A model generated the notes under the pieces. It had not been told where the DNA came from. It saw only the letters and a list, made by a program, of their open reading frames with translations, and ran no database searches. From Brevibacillus fluminis (lineage in GTDB: Bacteria; Bacillota; Bacilli; Brevibacillales; Brevibacillaceae): 64,000 bases of DNA. Each line of letters begins with the position of its first letter. Within the stretch, counting starts at the first letter, position 1. The stretch lies in assembly GCF_003710825.1 (NCBI RefSeq), contig NZ_RHHQ01000017.1, positions 248,001 through 312,000 of the forward strand, in the 5' to 3' direction. This document shows, one piece after another, positions 40,373-49,635 of this stretch. A program made the position numbers and the translations under genes.

Positions 40373-41352
40373 GCAGAAAGCTGACCATCATCCAGGCGAT
40401 TACGGAAGCGATGGAACAAAAGCTTGCCGACGACTCGCGTGTCATGCTGCTTGGCGAGGACATCGGCGTCAATGGCGGGGTTTTTCGAGCGTCAGAAGGG
40501 CTATTGGAAAAATTCGGTCCATCCCGCGTCGTCGACACGCCATTAGCGGAGGCAGGCATCATCGGCTCTGCGATCGGTTTGGCGCTAAACGGCATGCTGC
40601 CGATTGTGGAAATTCAGTTTCTCGCGTTCATTTATCCCGGTTTCGAACAAATTGTCTCCCATGCTGCACGGATGCGCTACCGCACTCGGGGGCAGTATCA
40701 TGTGCCGATGGTCATTCGTGCGCCTTATGGAGCAGGCATCCGCGGGCCTGAGCTGCACTCCGAGAGCGTGGAAGCGATGTTTGCACAGGTGCCGGGATTA
40801 AAGGTTGTGGTGCCTGCTACTCCGTATGATGCAAAAGGGCTGCTCATTTCCGCGATCGAAGATCCAGACCCCGTGCTATTTTTGGAACCAACCAAGATGT
40901 ACCGCGCGTTCAAGGAAGAGGTGCCAGAAGAGCGCTATCGTGTTCCGCTCGGAGTTGCGCAGGTGGTGAAGGAAGGCAGTGACCTTTCCATTTTTGCGTG
41001 GGGAGCGATGCTGCGGGTAGCCGAGGACGCGGCGAAGCAAATCGAACGGGAACGTGGCTGGACGTGCGAAGTGGTCGACCTGCGGACGCTCTATCCGCTG
41101 GACCGCGACACGATCGTCCAGTCGGTGAAAAAAACGGGTCGTGCGCTCGTTGTTCACGAAGCACATAAAACGGCTGGTTTGGGAGCAGAAATCGTCTCGA
41201 TCATCAACGAGGAAGCGCTGATCTACTTGCGCGCCCCTGTCAAACGAATCGCTGGGTTCGATGTACCCGTGCCGCAGTTTTCCATCGAGGACGACTATTT
41301 ACCAACAAGCGGGCGGGTCAAGCAAGGGATCGTAGAGACGATGATGTTCTAG
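40369..41352 (+). CDS. 2-oxoacid dehydrogenase E1 beta subunit
   Basis: 327-residue transketolase-like partner of E1alpha. Key blocks: VMLLGEDIGVNGGVFRASEG, DTPLAEAGIIGSAIGLALNG, MVIRAPYGAGIRGPELHSES, and LVVHEAHKTAGLGAEI in the C-terminal domain. Forms the alpha2beta2 E1 that decarboxylates the 2-oxoacid and acylates the lipoyl group. Coupled to E1alpha (ATGA overlap). Confidence 0.94.
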   Translation: MSRKLTIIQAITEAMEQKLADDSRVMLLGEDIGVNGGVFRASEGLLEKFGPSRVVDTPLAEAGIIGSAIGLALNGMLPIVEIQFLAFIYPGFEQIVSHAARMRYRTRGQYHVPMVIRAPYGAGIRGPELHSESVEAMFAQVPGLKVVVPATPYDAKGLLISAIEDPDPVLFLEPTKMYRAFKEEVPEERYRVPLGVAQVVKEGSDLSIFAWGAMLRVAEDAAKQIERERGWTCEVVDLRTLYPLDRDTIVQSVKKTGRALVVHEAHKTAGLGAEIVSIINEEALIYLRAPVKRIAGFDVPVPQFSIEDDYLPTSGRVKQGIVETMMF

Positions 41353-41371
41353 GACAGGAGGAACGGGCGGA

Positions 41372-42745
41372 ATGGTTGAGTTTAAATTTACTGATGTGGG
41401 AGAAGGCATGCATGAGGGCGAGATTTTGCGCGTGCTGGTCAAAACAGGCGAGCCAGTGACGCAGGACCAGCCGATTTTCGAAGTGCAGACCGATAAAGTG
41501 ACGGCCGAACTGACGGCTCCCGTTTCCGGTGTCGTGCGCGAGATTTTTTTCGCGGAAGGGGCGACAATCGAGGTCGGAAACACGCTATTGTTAATCGATA
41601 CAGGAGAATCGTCAGCGGAGGCAAAGCAGCAAACAAAAGAGCAGGATTCGAATATAACGGAGATCGGTACAAAAGCATTAGAAACAGGGAAGCAGCAGGG
41701 AACGGCACCTTTCATGTCTACCGTTCCTGGCTTTCGCAGGGCGCTTGCGACACCATATGTACGGCAGCTGGCTCGCGAGCTTGCGGTTGACATCGAACAA
41801 GTGCGCGGGACCGGAGCAAGCGGTCGGGTGACAGAAGAGGATGTTCGGTTGTATGCCGAAGGAAAATCGGTAGCAACGGTTGCAGGCAAAAACGAAACAA
41901 TTGGAGTGGCTGAAAGCAATGCAAGCGGAATCGTCGCAGATGAAGAGGCTCGTGCAGCTCAAGCTGATCGGAATCAACCTGTTGTGGAGCAACCGACAGC
42001 GCAGCAGCATCGCGAATTACTGCCGAATCGAGAAGCGATTCTCCGTCAAGAGCGACTTCCATTGCGCGGCATGCGGAAAAAAATTGCGGAACATATGGTC
42101 AAATCCGTTACCATCATTCCGCACGTCACCTCAGTTGACGAGCTTGAGCTTGATCGCTTGATCGCGTTTCGCGAAAGCTTGAAGCCTCACGCAGCCAAGC
42201 GCAACATCAAGCTCACTTATCTGCCGTTTTTTATCAAAGCGTTGGTAATCGCATTAAAGGAATTCCCAACATTCAACGCTTCGATCGATGATGAGACGAA
42301 CGAAATCATTTTGAAGCAATATTACAACATCGGGATCGCTGTCGATACAACTGAGGGCTTGGTCGTTCCGGTGATCAAAGATGCAGACCGCAAAACGATT
42401 TTTCAGCTGGCTGAGGAAATTGTCCAGTTGGCTGCGCTGGCACGGGATGGAAAGCTCAAGCGCGAGCACATGACAGACGGAACCTTCACGATCAGCAACG
42501 TTGGCCCGATTGGCGGGCTTCAAGCGACGCCGATCATCAATCACCCCGAGGTCGCGATTCTTGCTTTGCACAAGCTGGAGAAAAGATGGGTCGTACGGGA
42601 TGATGCCGGCGTGATCCGGCAGATGATGAACACGTCCCTGTCGTTTGATCATCGGCTCATTGACGGCGTGACGGCAGTGCGGTTCACCAACCGGATCAAG
42701 GAACTGCTGGAAGAGCCGAATCTATTGATGGCGGTGATGGTATAG
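41372..42745 (+). CDS. 2-oxoacid dehydrogenase E2, lipoamide acyltransferase
   Basis: 457-residue core enzyme. One lipoyl domain (1-80) with lipoylated K42 in VQTDKVTAE, a peripheral-subunit-binding domain near 120-155 (TPYVRQLARELAVDIEQVRG), Ala/Glu/Gln-rich linkers and a catalytic domain from about 225 with the HxxxDG motif (H427, D431, G432) in SFDHRLIDGV. It transfers the acyl group to CoA. A 19-base gap to E1beta with AGGAGG places it third in the operon. Confidence 0.94.
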   Translation: MVEFKFTDVGEGMHEGEILRVLVKTGEPVTQDQPIFEVQTDKVTAELTAPVSGVVREIFFAEGATIEVGNTLLLIDTGESSAEAKQQTKEQDSNITEIGTKALETGKQQGTAPFMSTVPGFRRALATPYVRQLARELAVDIEQVRGTGASGRVTEEDVRLYAEGKSVATVAGKNETIGVAESNASGIVADEEARAAQADRNQPVVEQPTAQQHRELLPNREAILRQERLPLRGMRKKIAEHMVKSVTIIPHVTSVDELELDRLIAFRESLKPHAAKRNIKLTYLPFFIKALVIALKEFPTFNASIDDETNEIILKQYYNIGIAVDTTEGLVVPVIKDADRKTIFQLAEEIVQLAALARDGKLKREHMTDGTFTISNVGPIGGLQATPIINHPEVAILALHKLEKRWVVRDDAGVIRQMMNTSLSFDHRLIDGVTAVRFTNRIKELLEEPNLLMAVMV

Positions 42746-44173
42746 ATGGTAGTCGGAGAAGTTGCAGTCGAAACAGATGTGATCGTCATCGGCGGTGGAC
42801 CGGGTGGATATGCTGCTGCCATTCGCCTCGGCCAGTTGGGGCATTCTGTCGTTTTGGTTGAAAAAGCAAAGCTTGGCGGCGTCTGCCTCAACCGCGGGTG
42901 CATCCCTTCCAAGGCGCTGATCCATGCAGCGGGTGAATTTCATAAGCTTCAGAGCCTAGCCAAACTCGGCATCCGCTTGCCGGCAGGGGAAGCACAGTTC
43001 GATTTGCAAGGGTGGCAGGATTGGAAGGGCTCGGTGGTCGGTCAGTTGACGAAAGGTGTCTCGCAGCTTTGCCAAGCCAACGGCGTAACGGTCGTCTATG
43101 GCGAGGCAGCTTTTATGGCGGGAAATCGTGTTGGTGTGGAAACGGGCGGTGACTTTGAAGTTTACAAATTTGGGCAGGCGATTATCGCGACAGGCTCGCG
43201 TCCACTGATCCCCGGATTTGTGGAGGTCGACGGCACGCATGTGCTCGACTCCACAGATGTGCTCAAACTCGAAGAAGTACCTGCAAGCCTTGCCATAATC
43301 GGTGGCGGCTACATTGGAATGGAGCTCGGGATGGCACTCGCCAAACTGGGAAGCAAAATTACAATCGTCGAAGCGGCTGAGCGAATCTTGCCGCAGGTAG
43401 CACCTCATCTGGCCGCAGAAGTGGTAAAACAAGCGAAAAAGCTCGGCATCACGGTGAAAACGGCAACGAAAGTGCAAGCGGTAGAAGTCGTCGATCAGAA
43501 GGTGGAGATGACTGTCTTTTCCGAGGCAGACGGTGAGGAACGAATCCACGCTGACAAAGCGCTCGTTACCATCGGGCGCATTCCAAACACCGCAAGCATC
43601 GGTTTGGAGCAGGCCCAGGTTGCGACTGACTTGCGTGGGTACATACCGGTGGATGAACACTGCCGGACCAATCAGCCGCACATTTATGCAATCGGCGACG
43701 TGACACCGGGCCCGGCACTAGCCCATCGTGCGACAAAGCAGGGGATCATCGCGGCAGAAGCGATCAGCGGCTTGCCAAGCGCCGTCGACTCGCCGCTCGT
43801 CCCATACGTGATCTTCACTGAACCGCAAGTGGCAGGAGTCGGTTTGACTCGCGCCGAGGCAGAAGCACAGGGATATCAGGTTAAGGCAGCTTCCTTCCCA
43901 TATCGGGCAAACGGCAGAGCTCTTGCGACACTAGAGCCGGATGGCTTTGCTGAAGTGATCGTTGATGCCGACAGCCACTTGTTGCTCGGGATGCATGTCG
44001 TCGGCGCAGATGCTTCGAATTTGATCGGGGAAGGCGCGCTTGCGCTAGAATTGGCTGCGCGCGTCGAGGATGTCGCGTTGACGATGCATCCACACCCGAC
44101 ACTCAGTGAAATTTGGGTAGAGGCAGCGGCACATGCACTCGGACATGCAATTCATGTCGTCTCTAAAAAATAA
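42746..44173 (+). CDS. Dihydrolipoyl dehydrogenase (E3)
   Basis: 475-residue flavoprotein that reoxidises dihydrolipoamide with NAD+. FAD motif VIGGGPGGYAAAIRLGQLG, redox disulfide C47/C52 in GGVCLNRGCIPSKALIH, NAD-binding IIGGGYIGMELGMALA, and the catalytic His-Glu in HPHPTLSEIW are all present. The ATG follows the E2 TAG with no gap, so translation is probably by re-initiation. It closes the operon at a strong terminator. Confidence 0.95.
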   Translation: MVVGEVAVETDVIVIGGGPGGYAAAIRLGQLGHSVVLVEKAKLGGVCLNRGCIPSKALIHAAGEFHKLQSLAKLGIRLPAGEAQFDLQGWQDWKGSVVGQLTKGVSQLCQANGVTVVYGEAAFMAGNRVGVETGGDFEVYKFGQAIIATGSRPLIPGFVEVDGTHVLDSTDVLKLEEVPASLAIIGGGYIGMELGMALAKLGSKITIVEAAERILPQVAPHLAAEVVKQAKKLGITVKTATKVQAVEVVDQKVEMTVFSEADGEERIHADKALVTIGRIPNTASIGLEQAQVATDLRGYIPVDEHCRTNQPHIYAIGDVTPGPALAHRATKQGIIAAEAISGLPSAVDSPLVPYVIFTEPQVAGVGLTRAEAEAQGYQVKAASFPYRANGRALATLEPDGFAEVIVDADSHLLLGMHVVGADASNLIGEGALALELAARVEDVALTMHPHPTLSEIWVEAAAHALGHAIHVVSKK

Positions 44174-44213
44174 ATGTGATTGGTCAGAGAAAGCAGTCTG
44201 GGTTTTATCAATG

Positions 44214-44270
44214 AAAACGTGGCAGTTCAGAACTTCCAATCAATGTTCTGGACTGCCACGTTTTTTTTTT
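44214..44270. terminator. Strong terminator of the dehydrogenase operon
   Basis: AAACGTGGCAGT.CAGAAC pairs with GTTC.TGGACTGCCACGTTT around an 11-base loop, followed by ten T residues. A-rich 5-prime flank allows use by the convergent SRPBCC gene. Confidence 0.93.
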
Positions 44271-44286
44271 CGTTAAAAATCACAAT

Positions 44287-44724
44287 TTATTTCACCAATG
44301 CGCCGCGCAGAGAGACGCCGTATTCCAGAAATCCTTTCAAACAGGTCAATACATAAACCCAGCCTTCTTTATTCCCAAGCAATTTGTCTAGCAAAGCTGG
44401 ATCATTCTCTTTCCAACCGTCCTCGCTCACATCGACGATCGTCGTCGCATCAGCCGCCTCATCAAATGCAATTGTTACAACGGTTTGTTCTCCTGCGCCG
44501 CCCCACTGGTACACGATCTTTTTATTTTCTTCGATTTCCAAGATGGTAATATCCAGCTGCGCGTTGTATTCTTCATAGCGCAATGTGATTGTCTTGCCTT
44601 GTTCCCATCTGCCTGAGCCGGATGTAAACCAATAATGCGCCATGTTCTCAGGGTTTACGAACGCTTCGAATACATCGGTTGCAGGTTTCGCTATTTTCAT
44701 TTTCGTGCGTAAGGAAAGACCCAC
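44287..44724 (-). CDS. SRPBCC (AHSA1/START-like) domain protein
   Basis: 145 residues with the activator-of-Hsp90-like ligand-binding fold. Landmarks: IAKPATDVFEAFVNPENMAHYWF, GRWEQGKTITLRYEE and CLKGFLEYGV at the end. Such proteins bind hydrophobic small molecules or act as minor enzymes; no partner is known here. The start is GTG behind CGGGGG. It is divergent from the aldo/keto reductase gene. Confidence 0.82.
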   Translation of the reverse strand: MGLSLRTKMKIAKPATDVFEAFVNPENMAHYWFTSGSGRWEQGKTITLRYEEYNAQLDITILEIEENKKIVYQWGGAGEQTVVTIAFDEAADATTIVDVSEDGWKENDPALLDKLLGNKEGWVYVLTCLKGFLEYGVSLRGALVK

Positions 44725-44909
44725 GACTTCAACCCCCGTTCTATTTGGCGAACTCTTCTTTCTACCAGTTAATCACAAAGAGAGAGCTGCATCAAGAATC
44801 GTGGTGTTATGAGTCGCAACGGGCAGAAGTCATTTTCAAAAAAAGATTGGATAGATGGTACAATGAGAGACAATGACGAATGTGAGCGTTGGGAATGGAG
44901 GAGATCACA

Positions 44910-45818
44910 ATGAAGTACAACAAACTGGGAACATCCGAGCTGTTGGTTAGCGAAATTGGCTTCGGATGCATGTCAATCGGGACGGATGAGCCAAAAGCGA
45001 TCTCGCTTTTGCATGAAGCGATGGATCTCGGTATCAATTTTTTTGATACGTCCGACCTGTATGATTATGGGCAAAACGAAGTGCTGCTGGGCAAAGCGAT
45101 CAAGGGCAGAAGGGACAAGCTCGTGGTGGCGACAAAAGTTGGCAACAGGAGAATTCCAGGAAAAGAGGGCTGGGTTTGGGACCCGACCAAAGCCTACATC
45201 AAGGAAGCGGTAAAAGGGAGCCTGCAGCGCTTGCAAACCGATTACATCGATCTGTATCAGCTGCATGGCGGCACATTGGAAGACAATATCGACGAGACGA
45301 TCGAGGCTTTTGAAGAGCTAAAACGCGAAGGTATCATCCGCTACTACGGCATCTCTTCGATTCGCCCCAATGTGATTCGTGAGTATGTGAATCGCTCCCA
45401 TATCGTCAGTTTGATGACGCAGTACAGCATACTAGATCGACGACCGGAGGAAGAAGTGTTGCCGCTTTTGGAGCAGCACGGTATCAACGCGATCGTTCGC
45501 GGACCAGTAGCAAGTGGGCTGATCAGCGAGCGCTTTCGGGAAAAGGCGCAAGAAGGGTATCTCGATTACAGCCGTGACGAGCTCATCGACATGCTGGAAA
45601 AGCTGGAGGGACTTGCAGATGACAGCCGTTCCTTATCACAAATCGCGCTCCGCTATGCACTCGCACACCCTGCTGTAGCGTCGGTTATTCCCGGATCAAG
45701 CAGACCGGAGCAGCTTTTGGCGAACGCAGCAGCAGGAAACGTAAAACTGAAAGAGGAAGAAATCGAGTGGATTCGCACCATCAGCAAAGTGAGTCGATAT
45801 GTTCAACACCGCAGCTAA
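44910..45818 (+). CDS. Aldo/keto reductase
   Basis: 302-residue NADPH-dependent oxidoreductase with TIM barrel. The catalytic tetrad is visible: D46 and Y51 in FFDTSDLYDYGQNE, K76 in ATKVG, and the histidine of DLYQLHGG. The cofactor-binding end VASVIPGSSRPEQLLANAAA is intact. ATG 44910 is preferred (GGAGGAG 6 bases upstream) over ATG 44895. Substrate unknown; IolS/YhdN-like. A PadR regulator follows 92 bases on and could control it. Confidence 0.9.
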   Translation: MKYNKLGTSELLVSEIGFGCMSIGTDEPKAISLLHEAMDLGINFFDTSDLYDYGQNEVLLGKAIKGRRDKLVVATKVGNRRIPGKEGWVWDPTKAYIKEAVKGSLQRLQTDYIDLYQLHGGTLEDNIDETIEAFEELKREGIIRYYGISSIRPNVIREYVNRSHIVSLMTQYSILDRRPEEEVLPLLEQHGINAIVRGPVASGLISERFREKAQEGYLDYSRDELIDMLEKLEGLADDSRSLSQIALRYALAHPAVASVIPGSSRPEQLLANAAAGNVKLKEEEIEWIRTISKVSRYVQHRS

Positions 45819-45910
45819 GCGTTAAAACAGCAGTTGCCAAACGGACGTGCTGATACTATAGTAAAATGAACCTATGTTATTTTTGTTCGTTAAAAAGAGG
45901 AGTTGTTGTC

Positions 45911-46456
45911 ATGAGCTCAATTCGTTATGCGCTGTTGTCGTTATTGGCGCGTGAGCCACTCAGCGGGTACGATATCAAGCAGCAGATGAACAATCGGCTG
46001 GGACCGTTTTGGAAAGCTGGCAGCAACCAGGTTTATCCGGAATTGGCGAAAATGGAGGAAGAAGGGCTTATTAGGCTACAAGGCGTCGAGCAGCTTACAT
46101 ACCGCCCAGCGCGGAAAGTATACGAAATAACGGAAAGCGGCCGCCAAGTGATCATCGAATGGACGATGGAACCTGGGGAAGTCGAGCATATCCGCGATAA
46201 TTTTTTGCTCAAAGCGTACAACTCTTGGTTGGTCGCGCCAGAAAAAATGTACGAACAGCTCGAAGGGATCAAGAAACAGCACGAAGAAAGGCTGGCCGCT
46301 TATCTCGAAAAAATAGCCGAGCTCGAAACGATGCGAACGCATGGCAATGAGCAAGATCCAATCGCATCGAGCATCTCGGTGGTAGAATTCGGAGTCGAAT
46401 ACGAGCGGCTTTATATCAAGTGGTGCGAACGGTTGATGGCAAAACAGCAGCAGTAA
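45911..46456 (+). CDS. PadR-family transcriptional regulator
   Basis: 181 residues. Winged helix at 1-85 (YALLSLLAREPLSGYDIKQQ; FWKAGSNQVYPELAKMEEEG) followed by a C-terminal helical dimerisation domain of the AphA/virulence-activator type (about 95-175). ATG 45911 follows AAGAGGAG; upstream in-frame codons from 45866 have no ribosome site. PadR proteins usually repress a neighbouring enzyme or efflux gene; the aldo/keto reductase upstream is the nearest candidate. Confidence 0.87.
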   Translation: MSSIRYALLSLLAREPLSGYDIKQQMNNRLGPFWKAGSNQVYPELAKMEEEGLIRLQGVEQLTYRPARKVYEITESGRQVIIEWTMEPGEVEHIRDNFLLKAYNSWLVAPEKMYEQLEGIKKQHEERLAAYLEKIAELETMRTHGNEQDPIASSISVVEFGVEYERLYIKWCERLMAKQQQ

Positions 46457-46475
46457 TCAGCCGCACGAATAAGGG

Positions 46476-46535
46476 AGCAGCGGATCCGACAGGGGGAGCA
46501 TTGAACTGCCATCCTGTCGATGAAGCTGCTTTTCT
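46476..46535 (+). terminator. Rho-independent terminator
   Basis: AGCAGC (46476-46481) plus CGACAGG (46487-46493) pair with CCTGTCG (46513-46519) and GCTGCT (46525-46530), then TTTTCTCTT. Confidence 0.75.
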
Positions 46536-46871
46536 CTTGTATAATATGCTGAAATTGAACGAAAGTCCCCAAATGTGATGTACAGATAAAAAACAACCAA
46601 TGAAATAACATTAGTTCTATATCTACAATCGGAAGTTCCAAAATCTCCGCTTCTCTTATTCCTGCCTCAACTCACTCCCACAACATAGGTTTTTCTACCT
46701 TCTATCAGCCAATCTAAAAAGGGGAAAGTATCGTCCCTGCTTGTCCGTTGTCAATTCTTTCTTCCAACATCAAGCCGCCAAGACCGCAATCGGTAAGAAA
46801 CGATCTGCCCCGTTCTATGATAAAGTAGGTAGCAACTGGAAGAGTTCAATATTTCGATGAGGTGATTGTGA
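46536..46871. other. Intergenic region without gene
   Basis: About 335 bases between the PadR terminator and the VOC gene. I see no ORF with a ribosome site, no repeat and no RNA motif. A TATGAT at about 46816 may be the -10 of the VOC gene promoter. Confidence 0.5.
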
Positions 46872-47291
46872 ATGGGAGCAACAGCAAAACAAATTTTCGT
46901 CAACCTACCTGTAAAAGATTTAAACGCAACGATGGAGTTTTTTGCAAAAGTCGGCTTTGAGTTCAATCCGCAATTCACGGATCAAAATGCCGCCTGCATG
47001 ATCATCGGCGAAAATATTTACGCCATGCTGCTCGTTGATGAGTTTTTCAAGACGTTTACCAAAAAAGATATCATCGATACGACAACCGGTACGGAAGTGA
47101 TCGTAGCTTTGTCCGCCGAGAGCAAGGAGCAAGTCGACGAGCTTGTGTCAAAAGCGCTTGCGGCAGGCGGTAAGCCGTTCAATGATCCGGTATCGCATGG
47201 GGATTTCATGTACACCTGGAGCTTCCAGGATCTCGACGGACACTTATGGGAAGTGCTGTATATGAATGAGAGCGCGGTTAACCAGGAATAG
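46872..47291 (+). CDS. VOC-family (glyoxalase-like) protein
   Basis: 139-residue vicinal-oxygen-chelate protein: QIFVNLPVKDLNATMEFFAKVGFEF then FMYTWSFQDLDGHLWEVLYM. It belongs to the subgroup with VNLPVKDL openings and N/D-G-HLW endings that is distant from glyoxalase I and fosfomycin-resistance enzymes; metal residues are not complete. A second member is at 49636 on the other strand, so the region holds two paralogues. Function unknown. Confidence 0.82.
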   Translation: MGATAKQIFVNLPVKDLNATMEFFAKVGFEFNPQFTDQNAACMIIGENIYAMLLVDEFFKTFTKKDIIDTTTGTEVIVALSAESKEQVDELVSKALAAGGKPFNDPVSHGDFMYTWSFQDLDGHLWEVLYMNESAVNQE

Positions 47292-47307
47292 AAATGGAAC
47301 GGAAAAG

Positions 47308-47344
47308 AGGCAGTCAGTGACAGAGGTCACGGCTGCCTTTTTCA
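47308..47344 (+). terminator. Rho-independent terminator
   Basis: AGGCAG (47308-47313) and TGAC pair with GTCA and CTGCCT (47333-47338), then TTTTT. Confidence 0.8.
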
Positions 47345-47756
47345 CATGATTCAGCTCGTCAGCGGTTGTTCGCGGGTCTAGGAAGATAAGCCACAGTCAT
47401 AGGCATGGAGCCGGCTAATTTATATACCTGGACTTCTATTATAGATTTGGGGTACTCCATTTAATGGCACTGCACCCTTACCCCAATATTCAAACCAAAC
47501 TTGCCATGACCAGGCAATTTTTATTTTTTATTTAAGAACCTTATAGTAGGAAAAATAGACCATTTTGTCGAAGTAAAGAACCTTTATAGAAGAAAATGCA
47601 GTAACCCTTGAAATAATTGGGGCATATTATGACCTCTTTGTATAATGTGGGTTTTACTGCATTATCATTAAATCCTACATGCTACATTGGGCCCTTAGGA
47701 GCTCTATTCCCTTTGAAAAACTCCGTAATGATTAGGAATGGAAACGGCAAAAGACT
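47345..47756. other. AT-rich intergenic DNA, IS110 flank
   Basis: No gene seen in about 410 bases. It contains imperfect direct repeats (AAGAACCTTATAGTAGGAAAA near 47535 is longer than needed; the shared core is AAGAACCTT.ATAG) and an interrupted inverted repeat ATGCAGTAA..CCC / GGGTTTTACTGCAT (47596-47607, 47649-47662). The base composition is lower in GC than the neighbours and likely includes non-coding sequence of the degraded insertion element. Confidence 0.45.
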
Positions 47757-48015
47757 ATGAAGTTTTACTCCGATGGGAAAGGAATTATTGATTTCCGAAC
47801 ACAGTTAGGGAACATACAAGAAGGTTTTGGATTAGATCCATCAGACTTTTTTATTTTGTTAGAGCCCACTGGTCGTCATTACTCGTATTTAGTGATGAAA
47901 GTTCTTTTGGATGAAGGGTATCATTTGTTCCAAGTTGAAAATAAATCGGTAAAAGATTTTCGTGAACGTCAACTAGGCCTTAATGAAAAATCTGATGAGA
48001 TCGATGCCAGGATCA
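47757..48015 (+). pseudogene. IS110-family transposase fragment
   Basis: An 86-codon stretch carries the middle of the IS110 DEDD domain: FFILLEPTGRHYSYLVMKVL (E-P-T-G motif), LFQVENKSVKDFRERQLGL and SDEIDAR. The N-terminal D-x-x-K-D part is missing or mutated, and homology stops after DEIDAR; the frame then runs unrelated codons to 48086 into the start of the sigma-factor region. No C-terminal Tnp domain and no clear ends remain, so it is a dead remnant marking an insertion or deletion boundary. Confidence 0.72.
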
Positions 48016-48097
48016 ACAGCAAAAGACATGTCTCAAGCAACACAAGAAGAGCTAATGAAGGTACCGCCCTTCGGGGAGATCGTTAAGGGAGGCCGCG

Positions 48098-49054
48098 ATG
48101 AACGAGACTGCATTTGACGAACCATTATTTGCAAGCTTGAAGCCGGGCTTAACCTCGTTCTGTTACCGAATGCTAGGCTCCATGGACGATGCGGATGATG
48201 CCGTTCAGGAGACCAGTATTCGGGTCTGGCAGAGCTGGAGCACGTTCAGACAAGATTCCTCGTACAAAACTTGGGTCTATCGGATTGCCTCCAACCTGTG
48301 CTTGGACAAGCTGAGACAATCCAAACGCCGGGCGCTTCCCGTTGACCTGTTCGATCCGGCCGTCGCCATCGTCGAGCCGCGCGACATGCTGCCGGACTCT
48401 GCCTGGATTTGGCCGTCTCCCGACTTTGGGGGTAATCCGGAGGATCGGCTCGTCCGCAGAGATACCCTTCAACTGTGCTTCATCGCTCTCATGCAGACCT
48501 TGCCTCCGCGGCAGCGCGCGGTACTCATTTTGAAGGATGTATTTGAATGGTCCTCCAAGCAGATCGCGGAAACGTTGGCGATGTCGCCGGCAGCGGTGAA
48601 CAGCGCCTTGCAAAGAGCCCGAGAGACAATGGACCGGGCGCAGCTTCGCTCGGATGAGCTCAGCAGCATGGCTGTTCAACCGGAGCAGCAGCTGCTGTCC
48701 CGATATGTGGAGGCCTTCGAGCAATTCGATATTGCTGCGCTCGTCGCGTTGTTCCACGAGGAAGGCTGCATGTCGATGCCGCCCTTCGAGATGTGGATCC
48801 GCGGCAAGGAAGATTTGTCCGCCTTCTATTCGCTTACTCGCTGGCATTGCGAAGGTTCGCGATTTGTGCCCATTACGGTGAATGGCGGTTATCCGGCGTT
48901 GGCCCAGTATATGCCGGACAAAGAGGGCTCTGGCCTGGTACCCTGGGGCATCCACGTCATCGAAACCAAAGAAAATCAAATCCTGCACGTTCAAAACTTC
49001 ATTCATACACCATTATTTTCGCGATTTGGGCTGCCCGAGCGAATTGACCAATGA
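48098..49054 (+). CDS. SigJ-like ECF sigma factor with SnoaL-like tail
   Basis: 318 residues. Region 2 (LTSFCYRMLGSMDDADDAVQ, VYRIASNLCLDKLR) and region 4 (LPPRQRAVLILKDVFEWSSK, MSPAAVNSALQRARETM) of a sigma-70 family factor, followed from about 200 by a SnoaL-like C-terminal domain (FEQFDIAALVALFHEEGCMS). This layout defines the ECF41/SigJ type, where the tail replaces a separate anti-sigma. It begins behind GGGAGG, directly after the IS110 remnant. The SRPBCC gene 76 bases downstream may be its target. Confidence 0.88.
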   Translation: MNETAFDEPLFASLKPGLTSFCYRMLGSMDDADDAVQETSIRVWQSWSTFRQDSSYKTWVYRIASNLCLDKLRQSKRRALPVDLFDPAVAIVEPRDMLPDSAWIWPSPDFGGNPEDRLVRRDTLQLCFIALMQTLPPRQRAVLILKDVFEWSSKQIAETLAMSPAAVNSALQRARETMDRAQLRSDELSSMAVQPEQQLLSRYVEAFEQFDIAALVALFHEEGCMSMPPFEMWIRGKEDLSAFYSLTRWHCEGSRFVPITVNGGYPALAQYMPDKEGSGLVPWGIHVIETKENQILHVQNFIHTPLFSRFGLPERIDQ

Positions 49055-49130
49055 ATTTCGTCATTGGCTTACGGCTATATCATTGAGAATAACCAAACGA
49101 CGAATATCATGAGAGAGGTGTCTATTTAAA

Positions 49131-49556
49131 TTGGAAACGAGTCAACCGACGAAAGTAACCGTGTTAGCCGTCATTCAAGCCCCTGTCGAGAAGGTATGGC
49201 GCTATTGGACCGAGCCAGATCACATCACGAAGTGGAATCAAGCATCCGAGGACTGGCATGCGCCGAGAGCCGAAAACGATCTGCGGGTCGGCGGCAAGTT
49301 TCTGACACGGATGGAAGCGAAGGATGGCAGCATGGGCTTTGATTTTGGCGGCGTCTACGATGTCGTGAATCAGCATGAGGCGATCGGCTACACCATGGAA
49401 GACGGAAGAAGAGTGGATATTGCTTTCGTCGATCAAGGGAATGAGACGAAGGTCATTGAAACGTTCGACGCGGAACGCTCCAATCCCGTCGAGTTCCAGC
49501 AAGCAGGCTGGCAAGCGATCATGGACAATTTCAAAGCCTATACCGAACAAAACTAA
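49131..49556 (+). CDS. SRPBCC (AHSA1-like) domain protein
   Basis: 141 residues: VTVLAVIQAPVEKVWRYWTE, KWNQASEDWHAPRAENDLRV and FQQAGWQAIMDNFKAYTE, the YndB/AHSA1 group. TTG start behind GAGAGAGGTG. The ECF41-type sigma gene upstream often neighbours small enzymes of this kind. Ligand unknown. Confidence 0.83.
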   Translation: METSQPTKVTVLAVIQAPVEKVWRYWTEPDHITKWNQASEDWHAPRAENDLRVGGKFLTRMEAKDGSMGFDFGGVYDVVNQHEAIGYTMEDGRRVDIAFVDQGNETKVIETFDAERSNPVEFQQAGWQAIMDNFKAYTEQN

Positions 49557-49635
49557 ACATCGCGAAGAAGACGCAGGGGAAGATGCCCGGCGTCTTTCTT
49601 TTTGAACCCTACTACGAGCGTGCTCTCCGTTAGCC

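Noticed and set aside
46411..46978. Small antisense ORFs in the PadR-VOC gap
   Set aside because: No start signals or conserved motifs; they overlap a terminator and the VOC gene.
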